Part shown: piece after piece, positions 48,329 to 56,768 of the stretch
How positions within the stretch are numbered: the first letter of the stretch is position 1
Layout of the letters: the number at the start of each line of letters is the position of its first letter
Assembly: GCA_963742715.1 (NCBI GenBank)
Contig: CAVUMR010000001.1
Location: 1,240,001-1,304,000, forward strand
Origin: CAVUMR01 sp963742715
GTDB taxonomy: Bacteria > Actinomycetota > Actinomycetes > Mycobacteriales > Micromonosporaceae
Direction: 5' to 3'
DNA length: 64,000 bases
Translations under genes and position numbers: made by a program
Notes under the pieces: model-generated
Seen by the model: only the letters and a program-made list of their open reading frames with translations
Database searches by the model: none
What the model was told of the DNA's origin: nothing

Positions 48329-49054
48329 TCAGCCGGCGCGCCGGGTCCGGGACAGTGCCAGGCCGCCCAACGCGATCCCGATCAGGCCCAGCACGCCCCC
48401 GACGATGCCGACCGCCAACGCGGCGCCGCTCGCGTTGCTGTCGTCGTCCGACTTGGCACCGACGGCCTGGCCGCCGGCCCCGGCCGTGGTCGTTTCGCTG
48501 TCGGCACCAGCCTTGGTCAGGGTGAGCGTCGGGGCCGGGTGCTCCGGCTCGGACCCGCCGCTGGTCGGCTGCTCGATCCAGCGGACCACCGATCCGTCCG
48601 AGTAGGTCTGCAACGCCTTGAAACTGATCGCCGCGACCTCGGGCAGCGGCCCGAGCGACACCGGGAACTCCTGGAACTGCCCCGGCTTGATGGCCGACTG
48701 CGCCGAGCTGGCCGTCCAGCCGATCTTCGTCACCGCCTCGGTGACCTTGTCACCATCATCGGTGGTCAGTGGCTTCGCCAGCTTCGAGTGGGTGACCGTG
48801 GCCGTCCAACCCGGCACTGGCATCACCGACACCGACGCGATCGGCTGGTCGGTCGGCAGGAACACCTCCACCTTGGTGGTGGAGACGGTGTCGCTCTCGG
48901 TCGGCACCCGGAACGCCAACCGCGCATAGCCGCCCTGCTCGGCTTCCACGGGGTTGACCGTGACATGCGCCTGCGCCGTACCGACCAGGCTCAACACACC
49001 GAGCACGGTCCCGACCGCCGCGCCCGACATGACCCGCAAAGTTCGACCCATCAT
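48329..49054 (-). CDS. YcnI-like copper-binding protein (DUF1775)
   Basis: The 241-residue protein has a signal peptide that would be cleaved before a His (LVGTAQA-HVTVNPVEAEQGG); this His with a Trp-containing brace binds copper in YcnI. The domain continues with EVFLPTDQPIASVSVMPVPG and FQEFPVSLGPLP. A spacer and a C-terminal membrane helix (ALAVGIVGGVLGLIGIALGG) anchor it. It heads the leftward copper operon and has GGAAGGAAG directly before the ATG. Confidence 0.93.
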   Translation of the reverse strand: MMGRTLRVMSGAAVGTVLGVLSLVGTAQAHVTVNPVEAEQGGYARLAFRVPTESDTVSTTKVEVFLPTDQPIASVSVMPVPGWTATVTHSKLAKPLTTDDGDKVTEAVTKIGWTASSAQSAIKPGQFQEFPVSLGPLPEVAAISFKALQTYSDGSVVRWIEQPTSGGSEPEHPAPTLTLTKAGADSETTTAGAGGQAVGAKSDDDSNASGAALAVGIVGGVLGLIGIALGGLALSRTRRAG

Positions 49055-49182
49055 CTTCCTTCCGTGCCCGCGGAGCCCACGGCGACCGCGGCGTAATGAT
49101 CACCTGACGCACAGCGTCGGACAGGTAGTCGTTCGGAGGTGTCCGCCGGTTCCCTGCCGGAAGGCGCAAATTGCCGGACCCC

Positions 49183-49941
49183 TCATGCGGCGCTGCGACG
49201 GCCTGTCTGGTCATGCCGCGGACGGCGCCGCCACGAGGTCGGCCGGCCGGCGGGCAGGTCCTGGTCCGCGTCGTCGTCCACGTGGTCGAAGTCCACCCGC
49301 CACCGGGGTCCGGGCATCCGGTCGCCGGGCGGGGTGTCGTCCATACCCAACCGGACCAGCAGCACCACCACGGCGTACCCGGCGAGCAGCAGCACATGGG
49401 AGCCGAGCCGGGCCGGGCCGACCCGATCGGCCAGCAGGTCATCCATACTCGACAACACCAGGACCAGCACGAACACCGTCAACATCGGCACGATCCCGCT
49501 CGCGGTGGCCCGGCGGATCGCGATCCAGCAGAACCCGGCCCCCACCGCCACATTCCACGCCGCCGACTCATGCCAGAGGTGACCGGGATCGGCCGCACCC
49601 AACGACACGCCGTGCTGATGGCCGGCCGCCGCACTGAGCTGGACGATTCCCAACAGGGCCTGCAGCCCACCCAGCACCCCCAACGCGACCCGCAGCAGCC
49701 CGGCCGACCGACGGCGGAACAGGCCCGGCGCCGCCTCGACCAGAGCGGCCACGTCCAAGCCGGGAGACCCGACCGGCGCCGCGCCCAACCGGACCCGGCG
49801 GGTCACCGCGGCGGCGTCGTCGAACCAGCGCCGGCACGCCGGGCAGTCCGCGAGGTGAGCGTCGACCGCTGCCTGCTCGGCCGGCTCCTCCGCGCCGTCC
49901 AGACGCGCCGACAACGCCTCCCGATAGCGCTCACATCCCAT
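49183..49941 (-). CDS. Anti-sigma factor with ZAS zinc motif and membrane domain
   Basis: The 252-residue protein starts MGCERYREALSARLDGAEEP and has the zinc-binding anti-sigma (ZAS) motif H-x3-C-x2-C in VDAHLADCPACRRWF. Five or so membrane helices follow. ZAS proteins hold their ECF sigma factor inactive and release it on a signal. The sigma gene is divergent 85 bp away. The copper operon starts behind this gene, so it may be part of the regulon. An upstream GTG (49965) is an alternative start. Confidence 0.87.
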   Translation of the reverse strand: MGCERYREALSARLDGAEEPAEQAAVDAHLADCPACRRWFDDAAAVTRRVRLGAAPVGSPGLDVAALVEAAPGLFRRRSAGLLRVALGVLGGLQALLGIVQLSAAAGHQHGVSLGAADPGHLWHESAAWNVAVGAGFCWIAIRRATASGIVPMLTVFVLVLVLSSMDDLLADRVGPARLGSHVLLLAGYAVVVLLVRLGMDDTPPGDRMPGPRWRVDFDHVDDDADQDLPAGRPTSWRRRPRHDQTGRRSAA

Positions 49942-50025
49942 GTCCAGGAAGTCGTCCGGCACCACCGGATGGTTCCCGCCGTTACCTCAGAAAATTCCGG
50001 CCGACGCTGGAGCTACCCTGCCTAG

Positions 50026-50598
50026 GTGGCCCGGCGCCCTGACGACATCGCCCTCACCGACCTGGCACTACGCGCCAAGGCGGGCGACCGGGCCGCGACG
50101 ACCGCGTTCATCGAGGCCACCCAACACGACGTCCACCGGTTCCTGTGTTACCTGACCAACCCGGTCGACGCGCCCGACCTGGCCCAGGAAACCTTCCTCC
50201 GCGCGATGCGGGCACTGCCCCGGTTCGCGGCCCGTTCGTCGGCCCGCACCTGGCTGTTGGCCATCGCCCGCCGGGTCGCCGCGGACCACCTGCGCGCCGC
50301 AGCCAGCCGGCCCCAGACCAGCCCCTTTCCGGTACCCGCAGAGCAGGCGGTAGGCGCTGACCCGCACCGGGCCGACGAACACCACGCCCTCACCGCGCTC
50401 CTCGACCAGCTCCCCACCGAGCAACGCCACGCGTTCGTCGCCACCCAGATACTCGGACTCAGCTACCTCGAAGCCGCCCACGTCTGCGCCTGCCCCGTCG
50501 GCACCATCCGCTCACGGATCGCCCGAGCCCGCAACCACCTCATCGACGCCCTCCACCAGGCAGACCAGGAGCAAGACGAACGCCAAACCCCCACCTAG
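50026..50598 (+). CDS. ECF sigma factor
   Basis: The 190-residue protein has sigma region 2 (LTDLALRAKAGDRAATTAFI, LCYLTNPVDAPDLAQETFLR, ARTWLLAIARRVAADHLR) and region 4 (LDQLPTEQRHAFVATQILGL, SYLEAAHVCACPVGTIRSRI). It is similar in layout to SigC-like ECFs of actinobacteria. The GTG is preceded by TACCCT at 50014-50019, which would place transcription start on the GTG (leaderless). The divergent ZAS gene encodes its likely anti-sigma factor. Confidence 0.93.
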   Translation: MARRPDDIALTDLALRAKAGDRAATTAFIEATQHDVHRFLCYLTNPVDAPDLAQETFLRAMRALPRFAARSSARTWLLAIARRVAADHLRAAASRPQTSPFPVPAEQAVGADPHRADEHHALTALLDQLPTEQRHAFVATQILGLSYLEAAHVCACPVGTIRSRIARARNHLIDALHQADQEQDERQTPT

Positions 50599-50702
50599 TC
50601 ACACCACGACACCGGACCACCGAAGGGCCCGGCCCCTCGACCCGTGCACGTGCCTTCGCAGGGCTCATGAGCCTTGGCGGCCACGCAAGCTCCCGGACGG
50701 TG

Positions 50703-51209
50703 TCACTCAGCGGTAGGGATCTCCCTGTTCGAGTAGTACGGCTGGTCGAACGGCAGCACGTCGTCCAGCCAGCGCCGCAGCGCCCGGTAGAGCTTGCCGT
50801 AGTACCCCCGCTCATACCCGGACGTGGTGACCCACCAGCTCACGTCCACGTCGTAGCGCAGCAGCTCCGCGGTCAGCTCGGTACGCCGACCCATCGGGTA
50901 CAGGTAGCAGCAGCCGAGGTACGAGCCATCGTCACGGCGCACGACGTACGAGTAGGAGTAGCCGTCCCGGAACTCCAGCTCGTGCCAGACCAGATCGACG
51001 AAGTTGAACTCCTCGGTCACCGGCTCAGTGGGCCAGCCACCGCCGCGGGTCCGCTCGATCAGGTCGATGCTCGCGTTGATGCCGACCACGTCGTCGGCCA
51101 GGTCGTCCCGGCTGAGCGCGGTCGCGACGAGATCCTGGAAGGTCAACTCCGTCGGCATGGTGTAGCCGGTCGGCAGGGTGAGCTTGCGGACGTAATTCCG
51201 GTAATCCAT
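50703..51209 (-). CDS. GNAT-like acetyltransferase-family protein
   Basis: The 168-residue protein resembles a group of GNAT-like proteins: VWHELEFRDGYSYSYVVRRD, GSYLGCCYLYPMGRRTELTA, then DVDVSWWVTTSGYERGYYGK and LYRALRRWL. The central strand and the Y-x-x-G-Y-Y-G-K loop sit where acetyl-CoA would bind, though the canonical Q/R-x-x-G-x-G is altered, so activity is uncertain. It is convergent with the sigma gene. Confidence 0.6.
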   Translation of the reverse strand: MDYRNYVRKLTLPTGYTMPTELTFQDLVATALSRDDLADDVVGINASIDLIERTRGGGWPTEPVTEEFNFVDLVWHELEFRDGYSYSYVVRRDDGSYLGCCYLYPMGRRTELTAELLRYDVDVSWWVTTSGYERGYYGKLYRALRRWLDDVLPFDQPYYSNREIPTAE

Positions 51210-51575
51210 CGGTGTCCCTTGTGGAGATCGTGTGCAGCTGCCGCATCAGGTCGCGGGTGATCCAAGGTGGCCGTTGCCAGACGTTACGGCCGATCAACGG
51301 GCCGCGCGCCCCGTCACGGCGGACGGTCTTTCCCGGACGACCTCGCTACTGATGCAACAGACCCACGTGAATCGCACGCGGGATGGCCGTTCACGAAGCC
51401 CTCGGAAGGCGGTGCCGGCGGCAGTCAGTGCCACGAGAGCGTCAAAGAACTTGTCCCTGCCATTAGATGCACCGGAGCCTTTGGTGGAGACACCGAATCC
51501 TCTCGACGCAAATGAACAACGCAGAATCTGACAGAGTCGCTGGAGCATGAGACCGCTTGCCCCTACGATGAGTCC
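51210..51575. other. Intergenic stretch with a solo IS6-end sequence
   Basis: No gene is seen in these 366 bp. TGCAACAGACCC at 51353-51364 is identical to the right terminal repeat of the IS6-family element at 54780-56843, which suggests the scar of another copy. Confidence 0.45.
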
Positions 51576-52361
51576 ATGAACGACACGTCGGACGGAGTTT
51601 CGAGCAGGCTACTTTCCCTTGTGCGCAGCGATAATCTCGATCTCTATATCCTCGCCGCATCCGCATTGATCTTTACAGTTCTCGGGGTATTTGGTATTTC
51701 CAGCCTCAGGACGACGTCTTCGGTAATCTTAGGATTCCTTGCCCTATTGGCTGTCTCACAGGCCAGATCTCGGCACTCCATCGCTCGCATTGCGGCATCA
51801 CAGGGGCACACCACGTCGCTATTTGAGTTCGACTTCCCGCCCGAGCTTCCACCGCAGCGAGCCATGGCCAAAGATCTTCTATACATCGGAATCTCAGGGG
51901 CCCGCACCGTGCAGTCAATGCGTAATGACATCCGCCGAATGCTGCCAGCGGGCGCGACAATCCGAGTACTTCTCATTGATCCAACCGCTGGCCATTTGGT
52001 CAGGGAGGCTGCATCGCAGAGCACAGCACCGTTCGAAGCGGATCGGCTGGCGAGCAGAATACGGAACTCCCTTGACGAGTTGGCAACTCTCTGCGCCGAC
52101 ACAGGCGGGAACCTCGAAATTCGCGTGACCTCGTTCGTGCCAAGACTAAACATAAATTCAATCAATGCACGCACACCGAGTGGTGTTATCTACGTGCAAC
52201 ATTACGAGTATCGGGCAACAATTGGTGAGCCCCGTCCCATCTTCCGCCTCGATGCACAGGACGGATACTGGTACACCCACTTCGTTGATGAGGCAGAGCG
52301 CATGTGGGATGATGGTAATCCATGGCCATTGGCGCCGACAACTAGCGCCCCGAGCCATTAG
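51576..52361 (+). CDS. Two-TM protein with DUF5919/phospholipase-D-like soluble domain
   Basis: The 261-residue protein has two N-terminal membrane helices (LYILAASALIFTVLGVFGIS and SSVILGFLALLAVSQA). A soluble domain follows: LLYIGISGARTVQSMRNDIR, IRVLLIDPTAGHLVREAASQ, LEIRVTSFVP, YVQHYEYRATIG. The I-R-V-L-L-I-D-P and late H-Y-x-Y pattern resembles DUF5919 and PLD-superfamily effector domains, without a full HKD motif. Base composition is lower in GC than its neighbours, so it was probably acquired. It sits beside IS remnants. The role is unknown. Confidence 0.6.
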   Translation: MNDTSDGVSSRLLSLVRSDNLDLYILAASALIFTVLGVFGISSLRTTSSVILGFLALLAVSQARSRHSIARIAASQGHTTSLFEFDFPPELPPQRAMAKDLLYIGISGARTVQSMRNDIRRMLPAGATIRVLLIDPTAGHLVREAASQSTAPFEADRLASRIRNSLDELATLCADTGGNLEIRVTSFVPRLNINSINARTPSGVIYVQHYEYRATIGEPRPIFRLDAQDGYWYTHFVDEAERMWDDGNPWPLAPTTSAPSH

Positions 52362-52447
52362 CCTCGGCCGTTCAGTAAGGCGTGTGGGGAGCCGGGGTCA
52401 CGTTAGCCTCGGCTGTTCAGTAAGGCGTGTGGGGAGGCGGGGTCACG
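52358..52447. repeat. Two 45-bp direct repeats at the IS1380 remnant
   Basis: Two adjacent copies start with TTAGCCTCGG and differ at only two positions. The first copy contains the stop codon of the preceding gene. They probably represent a duplicated left end of the IS1380-type element. Confidence 0.8.
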
Positions 52448-52800
52448 TAAGAGCGAGTGCCTTCTGATCTGGGAAGATCTGGCTTGTCTAAGGCCCGGAT
52501 CGTCCGTCACGGAAGGCACTCGCCAGGTGCAGGTTACCGGAGCACGTCCGAAGGTCATGGTGTCGGCTGATGGGCGGGGTGTGGTCGGGCATGGCGGGGC
52601 TCGGCTGCTGACTGATCTGGCCGACGCGACGGGTCTGGCCGTCGGATTCAGCGACGCGCTCGGGCGGCTACGGCGCCGGTCGTCCGGGCATGATCCGGGC
52701 CGGGTCGCGCTGGATGTGGCGGTGATGCTCGCCGACGGCGGGGAGGCGATCGCGGATCTGGCGGTGCTGCGCGGCCAGCCGGACCTGTTCGGCGCGGTGG
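52403..52800 (+). mobile_element. IS1380-family element remnant (5' part only)
   Basis: The left end is duplicated, followed by a 12-bp inverted repeat (GCGAGTGCCTTC at 52453-52464 and its complement at 52512-52523) in the leader, and the first 90 codons of a transposase. The 3' two thirds are missing: at about 52800 the sequence changes to a truncated acetyltransferase-like gene on the other strand. Confidence 0.65.
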
Positions 52801-52808
52801 CCCCGTAG
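52527..52808 (+). pseudogene. IS1380-family transposase, N-terminal fragment
   Basis: The 93-residue frame reads KVMVSADGRGVVGHGGARLL, TDLADATGLAVGFSDALGRL, then GHDPGRVALDVAVMLADGGE and AIADLAVLRGQPDLFG before a stop. This is the conserved start of IS1380-type DDE transposases, whose full length is about 450 residues. The catalytic residues are absent, so it is dead. Confidence 0.75.
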
Positions 52809-53087
52809 CCGAACGTGCGTTTCCACGTCGCCGCCGTCGATTCCTTCCGTACCAAGAACAAGGTCATAGAAAGCGTAGCCGCGGCGTTCTTCGTCACCGG
52901 TGAGGAGTAACCACGATGCCGCGGCGACAGGACCACCGTCGCCAGCGAGGAACGTCAGATAATGCGCCGGCGTGACCCGCCCGTGTTCCGCCTTAAGCCA
53001 CGCCGCCCCACACTCCATCGGCCAGCCCCTCGCCAGCTGCCGCCACCGGGACAGGCCTTCGGCCAGCGGGACGGTTTCGTGTTTCAT
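52803..53087 (-). pseudogene. Truncated acetyltransferase-like gene
   Basis: The frame starts at ATG 53087 (overlapping the HAD stop as ATGA) and reads LSRWRQLARGWPMECGAAWL, HGRVTPAHYLTFLAGDGGPV, then AAASWLLLTGDEERRGYAFY. After about 95 codons it enters the IS1380 remnant. The visible part resembles the N-terminal half of a GNAT-like protein. The 3' half was lost at the same junction that cut the transposase. Confidence 0.5.
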
Positions 53088-53769
53088 CCGAGGAATCCCA
53101 CCACTTCGCCCAAATGGGCGATCCTGTAAGCGTCGCAATGGCCGGCGTCGCCGGTGCGGTCGATCAGAACTGGCAGCAGCCCGGCCGCCTTGGCCCCGCC
53201 GATGTCGGAGTAGGGCGAGTCGCCGACGAACATGGAATGCTCTGGCCCCACGTCCAGGCGCTCCAGTGCCGTCCGAAAGATCCTGGGATCCGGCTTGTAC
53301 ATGCCGACATCCCAGGAGGTGACCACCACCGTGATCCGGGCACTGAGCCCGATGTGGTCCAGAATGGGGCCGAGCAGACCGTCGAAATTGGACACGATGC
53401 CGACGGATTTGCTAAGCGACTCAAGCGTGGCCAGCAAAGGCTCGACATCCTCGAAAATCGCATAGCTGGAGGGGTCGGCAACGATCTCGGCGAATTGGTG
53501 GCCGAGCGACCGTGCGGGCGCCCTGCGAAGGCCCGCCTCGGCCAGCACAATTTCGTAGAACTGGGCCCACCGCGCCAGACGCTCCGGTGGGTCGCCGAAT
53601 CCTCCGGCCACAGCCCACGCCCGCCCACCACCGAAATGGACCGCCGAAGCGAGGCAACATGCAGCCGTGGATCGTCGCCTTCGTTCAATGTGCTCATATG
53701 CTGCGCGAGCCGGCGGTTGTAGAACAGGGTGTCTGCCGCGTCGAGGAGGACCGTGCGGATGGACGGCAT
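53084..53769 (-). pseudogene. HAD-family hydrolase with a frameshift
   Basis: The first frame gives MPSIRTVLLDAADTLFYNRR (motif I with D10 as nucleophile; GT replaced by AD) and continues to about 53640. The second frame then gives RAWAVAGGFGDPPERLARWA, VGIVSNFDGLLGPILDHIGL (motif II), DVGMYKPDPRIFRTALERL (motif III Lys) and FVGDSPYSDIGGAKAAGL (motif IV). Joined they make one normal HAD protein of about 228 residues. One indel between about 53610 and 53700, or a sequencing error, explains the break. Confidence 0.7.
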
Positions 53770-53772
53770 GCG

Positions 53773-54732
53773 CTAGCTCACCGCGGCCGACAGCGAACCG
53801 GCTATCCGCGCGGCAAGTTCCTCCGCCCTGGCCGATTGGTCACGATGCAAACCCGGGTCGTCGAATTCCTCGACAGCCACCACCGCCAGCAGCGCCGCCG
53901 TATCCAGCTCGTAAATATCCAGTAATGTCAGCTCCTCGCGGCTGAGCCGGCCGAGGTCGAGCCCATATCCCGCGAGAAATTCTTCGTTCAGCAAGCCGTA
54001 GCCGCGTACCCGGCCCAGCTCCAACAGCGGGTCACCGACGATGCAATTGGCAACATCGATGAGCGCTGCGATGTCGCCTTTACTCACGCACACGTTCACG
54101 TCGCGAAGATCCATATGCAGCAGGCTGGTGGCGTGTCCGACACGGGCGGCCAACAGGCCGATGGCGCCTTCCTGCAAGTCGGCGTCGGGTGGCAGAGTGC
54201 AGTACTTTCGCGCCGCCTCCAAACGCTGGCGCAGCCTTTCCCACACGTAGCCGGGCCACGACGGCGGCGGGCGGAGCCGTGCCACATTGGGCCGGATGCT
54301 GTGCAGGCGCCGCGCCAATTCGCCGAGCCTGTTCAGCGGCACCTCAGGATCCTCGTCGTGCGCGACGAAGCTGAGCAGTATCCACGACAAGCCGTCCGGG
54401 GCCTGCCGGCGTCCCCACCCGAGCACCTGCGGAACGGGGACTCCCGCCGCCGACATCAGCTCCAGCGCCCAGACCTCCTTCTCGATGATATCGCCGAAAT
54501 CGACGGTGCCCTCGTAGCTGGTGTCGGCCAGCTCGACCCTTGGCGAGCGAAGGACGGCAACGGTCCCCTTCGTGTCCACCAAGTCGGCCCAGAAGTCGGC
54601 TCCCGCCCGCCACTGGCGCACGGTCAAGGCCGGATCGCCCAAGGCTTCACGCACACGTGGTGTCAGCACGCGCAGCCGGGCCGGCGCCACCGCCGGGTCG
54701 GCAACGAGGTCCGCATCGAGATCGTCGATCAT
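53773..54732 (-). CDS. APH-like phosphotransferase-family protein
   Basis: The 319-residue protein has the kinase fold: VLRSPRVELADTSYEGTVDF, IIEKEVWALELMSAAGVPVP, SWILLSFVAHDEDPEVPLNR, the catalytic loop LLHMDLRDVNVCVSKGD (HMD instead of HGD, Asn kept) and ALIDVANCIVGDPLLELGRV (Asp kept). The altered loop is seen in some active relatives. It is first in a small leftward unit with the HAD gene three bases on and the truncated acetyltransferase; pairing of a kinase-like with a HAD protein may indicate phosphate-ester metabolism. Confidence 0.75.
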   Translation of the reverse strand: MIDDLDADLVADPAVAPARLRVLTPRVREALGDPALTVRQWRAGADFWADLVDTKGTVAVLRSPRVELADTSYEGTVDFGDIIEKEVWALELMSAAGVPVPQVLGWGRRQAPDGLSWILLSFVAHDEDPEVPLNRLGELARRLHSIRPNVARLRPPPSWPGYVWERLRQRLEAARKYCTLPPDADLQEGAIGLLAARVGHATSLLHMDLRDVNVCVSKGDIAALIDVANCIVGDPLLELGRVRGYGLLNEEFLAGYGLDLGRLSREELTLLDIYELDTAALLAVVAVEEFDDPGLHRDQSARAEELAARIAGSLSAAVS

Positions 54733-54835
54733 CCGCTTTCCTCTTCAGAAGCCTGTTGGACATCGAACCGGCCGAGAGTGGCGCTGTTGCATCTTTCTGT
54801 TCGTGGGTCGCGTTGACCCACGATGGCGGCTTCGG

Positions 54836-55237
54836 TCAGACCGCGTGAGCGAGCTCGTCGAAGGCGACCGCGACCCGCGATGCTGGCGGTGCGTCGACGG
54901 CGAGTTCGTAGTGTCCTCGGCGGATGTTCTGCACCAGCGCGTGTCCTGCGATGATGGTTCTGGCTGATCGGTCGGTCTTGAGTCCGCGCATCGGCCGCAG
55001 CCGGCGCTTCAGCTGGCTGTGGTCGGCTTCGATCCGGTTGTTTGCATACTGTTCGGTGCGGTGCCACACCCTGGGCAGCAGCTCGTCGAGCACGATCGGG
55101 TACGTGGCCGCCTGGTCGGTGACCACCTCGGTCGGCCGCACGCCGCTCGAGGCAAGTGCCCGGGTGAAGAACCGGCGCGCCGCGCCAGCGTCGCGGCGCG
55201 GTGAGACATACACGTCGATGACCTGCCCAAACGGGTC
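54836..55237 (-). pseudogene. IS6-family transposase, C-terminal fragment
   Basis: The minus-strand frame reads DPFGQVIDVYVSPRRDAGAA, RRFFTRALASSGVRPTEVVT, DQAATYPIVLDELLPRVWHR, then EQYANNRIEADHSQLKRRLR. It holds the second Asp and the Glu of the DDE triad. The N-terminal part lies at 56499-56768, on the other side of the IS3 element. Confidence 0.8.
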
Positions 55238-55265
55238 TGCTGCACCGGTAGGTGACAGTTCCTAG

Positions 55266-56129
55266 TCACGCAGCCTGGGTGGCTGGCGCGGTCATGATGG
55301 TCTCGTACTCGATGGGGGTCAACCGGCCGAGGCGGGCCTGGCGACGGCGGCGGTGGTAGGTCCGTTCGATCCAGGTGACGATCGCGATGCGTAGGTCTTC
55401 GCGGGTAGCCCAGGTTCTCCGGTCCAGCACGTTGTTCTGTAGCAGAGCGAAGAACGACTCCATGGCCGCGTTGTCCCCGGCCGCGCCGACGCGGCCCATG
55501 GACCCGACCATGAGGTGCCGGTTGAGAGCGTGCTGCAGCTTCCGGGACCGGAACTGCGAACCGCGGTCGGTGTGCAGGATGCAGCCGGCCACGTCTCCGC
55601 GGCGGGCGGCGGCGTTGTCCAACGCTGCCACCGCCAGCCGTGACTTCATTCGGGAGTCGATCGAGTAGCCCACGATGCGGCCGGAGAACACGTCCTTGAC
55701 CGCGCACAGGTACAGCTTGCCCTCGCCGGTCGGGTGCTCGGTGATGTCGGCGAGCCACAGCTGGTTCGGCCGGTCGGCGGTGAAGTCACCTTCGACGAGG
55801 TCGTCGTGGACCGGCGGGCCGACCTTCCCGGCTTTGCCGCGCCGCTTGGGCTTGCCGAACGCCGACCACCAGCCGTTGTCCGAGCAGATCCGCCACGCGG
55901 TCCGGGCCGACATCGGCTCACCACAGCGGTGCGCTTCGTCGACGAGGAACCGGTATCCGAACTCCGGATCGTCACGGTGGGCGTCAAACAGCGCGTTCGC
56001 CCGGTACGCAGCCGTCAGGTCGGCTCCGGACACCGGGGCGGCCAGCCACCGGTAGTACGGCTGGCGGGCGAGCTTGAGCACCCGGCACGCGACCGCCACG
56101 GGGACCCCGCCAGCGGCCAGCTCCCTCAC
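55266..56129 (-). CDS. IS3-family transposase OrfB
   Basis: The 287-residue integrase-core protein contains the HTH_21-like region (PYYRWLAAPVSGADLTAAYR, DPEFGYRFLVDEAHRCGEPM) and the DDE catalytic core: WLADITEHPTGEGKLYLCAV, CILHTDRGSQFRSRKLQHAL, then GDNAAMESFFALLQNNVL, with the typical W-x-x-D-I-T, H-x-D-x-G and N-A-x-x-E-S-F blocks. Its GTG start overlaps the orfA stop (GTGA), consistent with an OrfAB fusion by frameshift. The frame is complete and may be active. Confidence 0.93.
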   Translation of the reverse strand: MRELAAGGVPVAVACRVLKLARQPYYRWLAAPVSGADLTAAYRANALFDAHRDDPEFGYRFLVDEAHRCGEPMSARTAWRICSDNGWWSAFGKPKRRGKAGKVGPPVHDDLVEGDFTADRPNQLWLADITEHPTGEGKLYLCAVKDVFSGRIVGYSIDSRMKSRLAVAALDNAAARRGDVAGCILHTDRGSQFRSRKLQHALNRHLMVGSMGRVGAAGDNAAMESFFALLQNNVLDRRTWATREDLRIAIVTWIERTYHRRRRQARLGRLTPIEYETIMTAPATQAA

Positions 56130-56434
56130 GAGCGGGTAGAGCCTTTTCCCGGAAGGTGCGCCTGGGACAGGTAGGCCGCTGCCCGGCGCAGCACCTCGTT
56201 CTCCTGCTCCAGCAGCTTGATCCGCCGGCGGGCCTCACGCAGTTCAGCGGCCTCACCGCGAGACGTGCCCGGCGTGGCGCCGTCGTCGATGTCGGCCTGC
56301 CGCAGCCACTTGAACAACGTCATCGGATGCACACCGAAGTCCTTGGCGATCTGCTCGACCGTCACGCCGGCATCGCGGCCGCGGGCCACCCGGACAACAT
56401 CGTCACGGAACTCACGAGGGTACGGCTTGGGCAC
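56126..56434 (-). CDS. IS3-family transposase OrfA
   Basis: The 102-residue protein has the helix-turn-helix KPYPREFRDDVVRVARGRDA, GVTVEQIAKDFGVHPMTLFK and a coiled coil (AELREARRRIKLLEQENEVL, RRAAAYLSQAHL). It binds the element ends. The GTG at 56434 follows a plausible site; longer open sequence upstream falls outside the element's expected coding start. Confidence 0.9.
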   Translation of the reverse strand: MPKPYPREFRDDVVRVARGRDAGVTVEQIAKDFGVHPMTLFKWLRQADIDDGATPGTSRGEAAELREARRRIKLLEQENEVLRRAAAYLSQAHLPGKGSTRS

Positions 56435-56498
56435 AGCAACATCCTTCCAGCCCGCCCCGCAAGGCAAGCCATCTCAGATGTCACCCATCGGTGCAGCA

Positions 56499-56768
56499 GA
56501 CCCATTGGCCGCCGACCTTGACGTACGTCTCGTCGACATACCACCTGGTACCGACCCCGTGCCGGCACAGGCTGGCCGCGTCTATCAGCAGTGGGGTGAA
56601 CCGTTGCACCCACCGGTAGACGGTGACGTGGTCGACCTCGACACCGCGGTCGGCGAGCAGCTTCTCGACATCGCGGTAGGACAGCCCGAACCGCAGATAC
56701 CAGCGCACCGCCAGCACGATGATCTCCGGCGGGAACTGGAACCTGGCGAACGCCGCACGGTCAGACAC
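56499..56768 (-). pseudogene. IS6-family transposase, N-terminal fragment
   Basis: From GTG 56768 the frame reads FARFQFPPEIIVLAVRWYLR, FGLSYRDVEKLLADRGVEVD, HVTVYRWVQRFTPLLIDAAS, then GTRWYVDETYVKVGGQWV. It includes the helix-turn-helix and the first catalytic Asp. It is cut by the IS3 element at 56498. Confidence 0.8.

Larger units (their letters stand above)
55238..56498 (-). mobile_element. IS3-family insertion element, intact-looking, 1261 bp
   Basis: The ends TGCTGCACCGGTAGGTGACA and (complement of the right end) TGCTGCACCGATGGGTGACA match at 18 of 20 positions and start with TG. It carries overlapping orfA and orfB on the minus strand. It lies inside an IS6-family transposase. The flanks show no 3-4-bp duplication, and about six codons of the host transposase appear to be missing. 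Confidence 0.85.
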
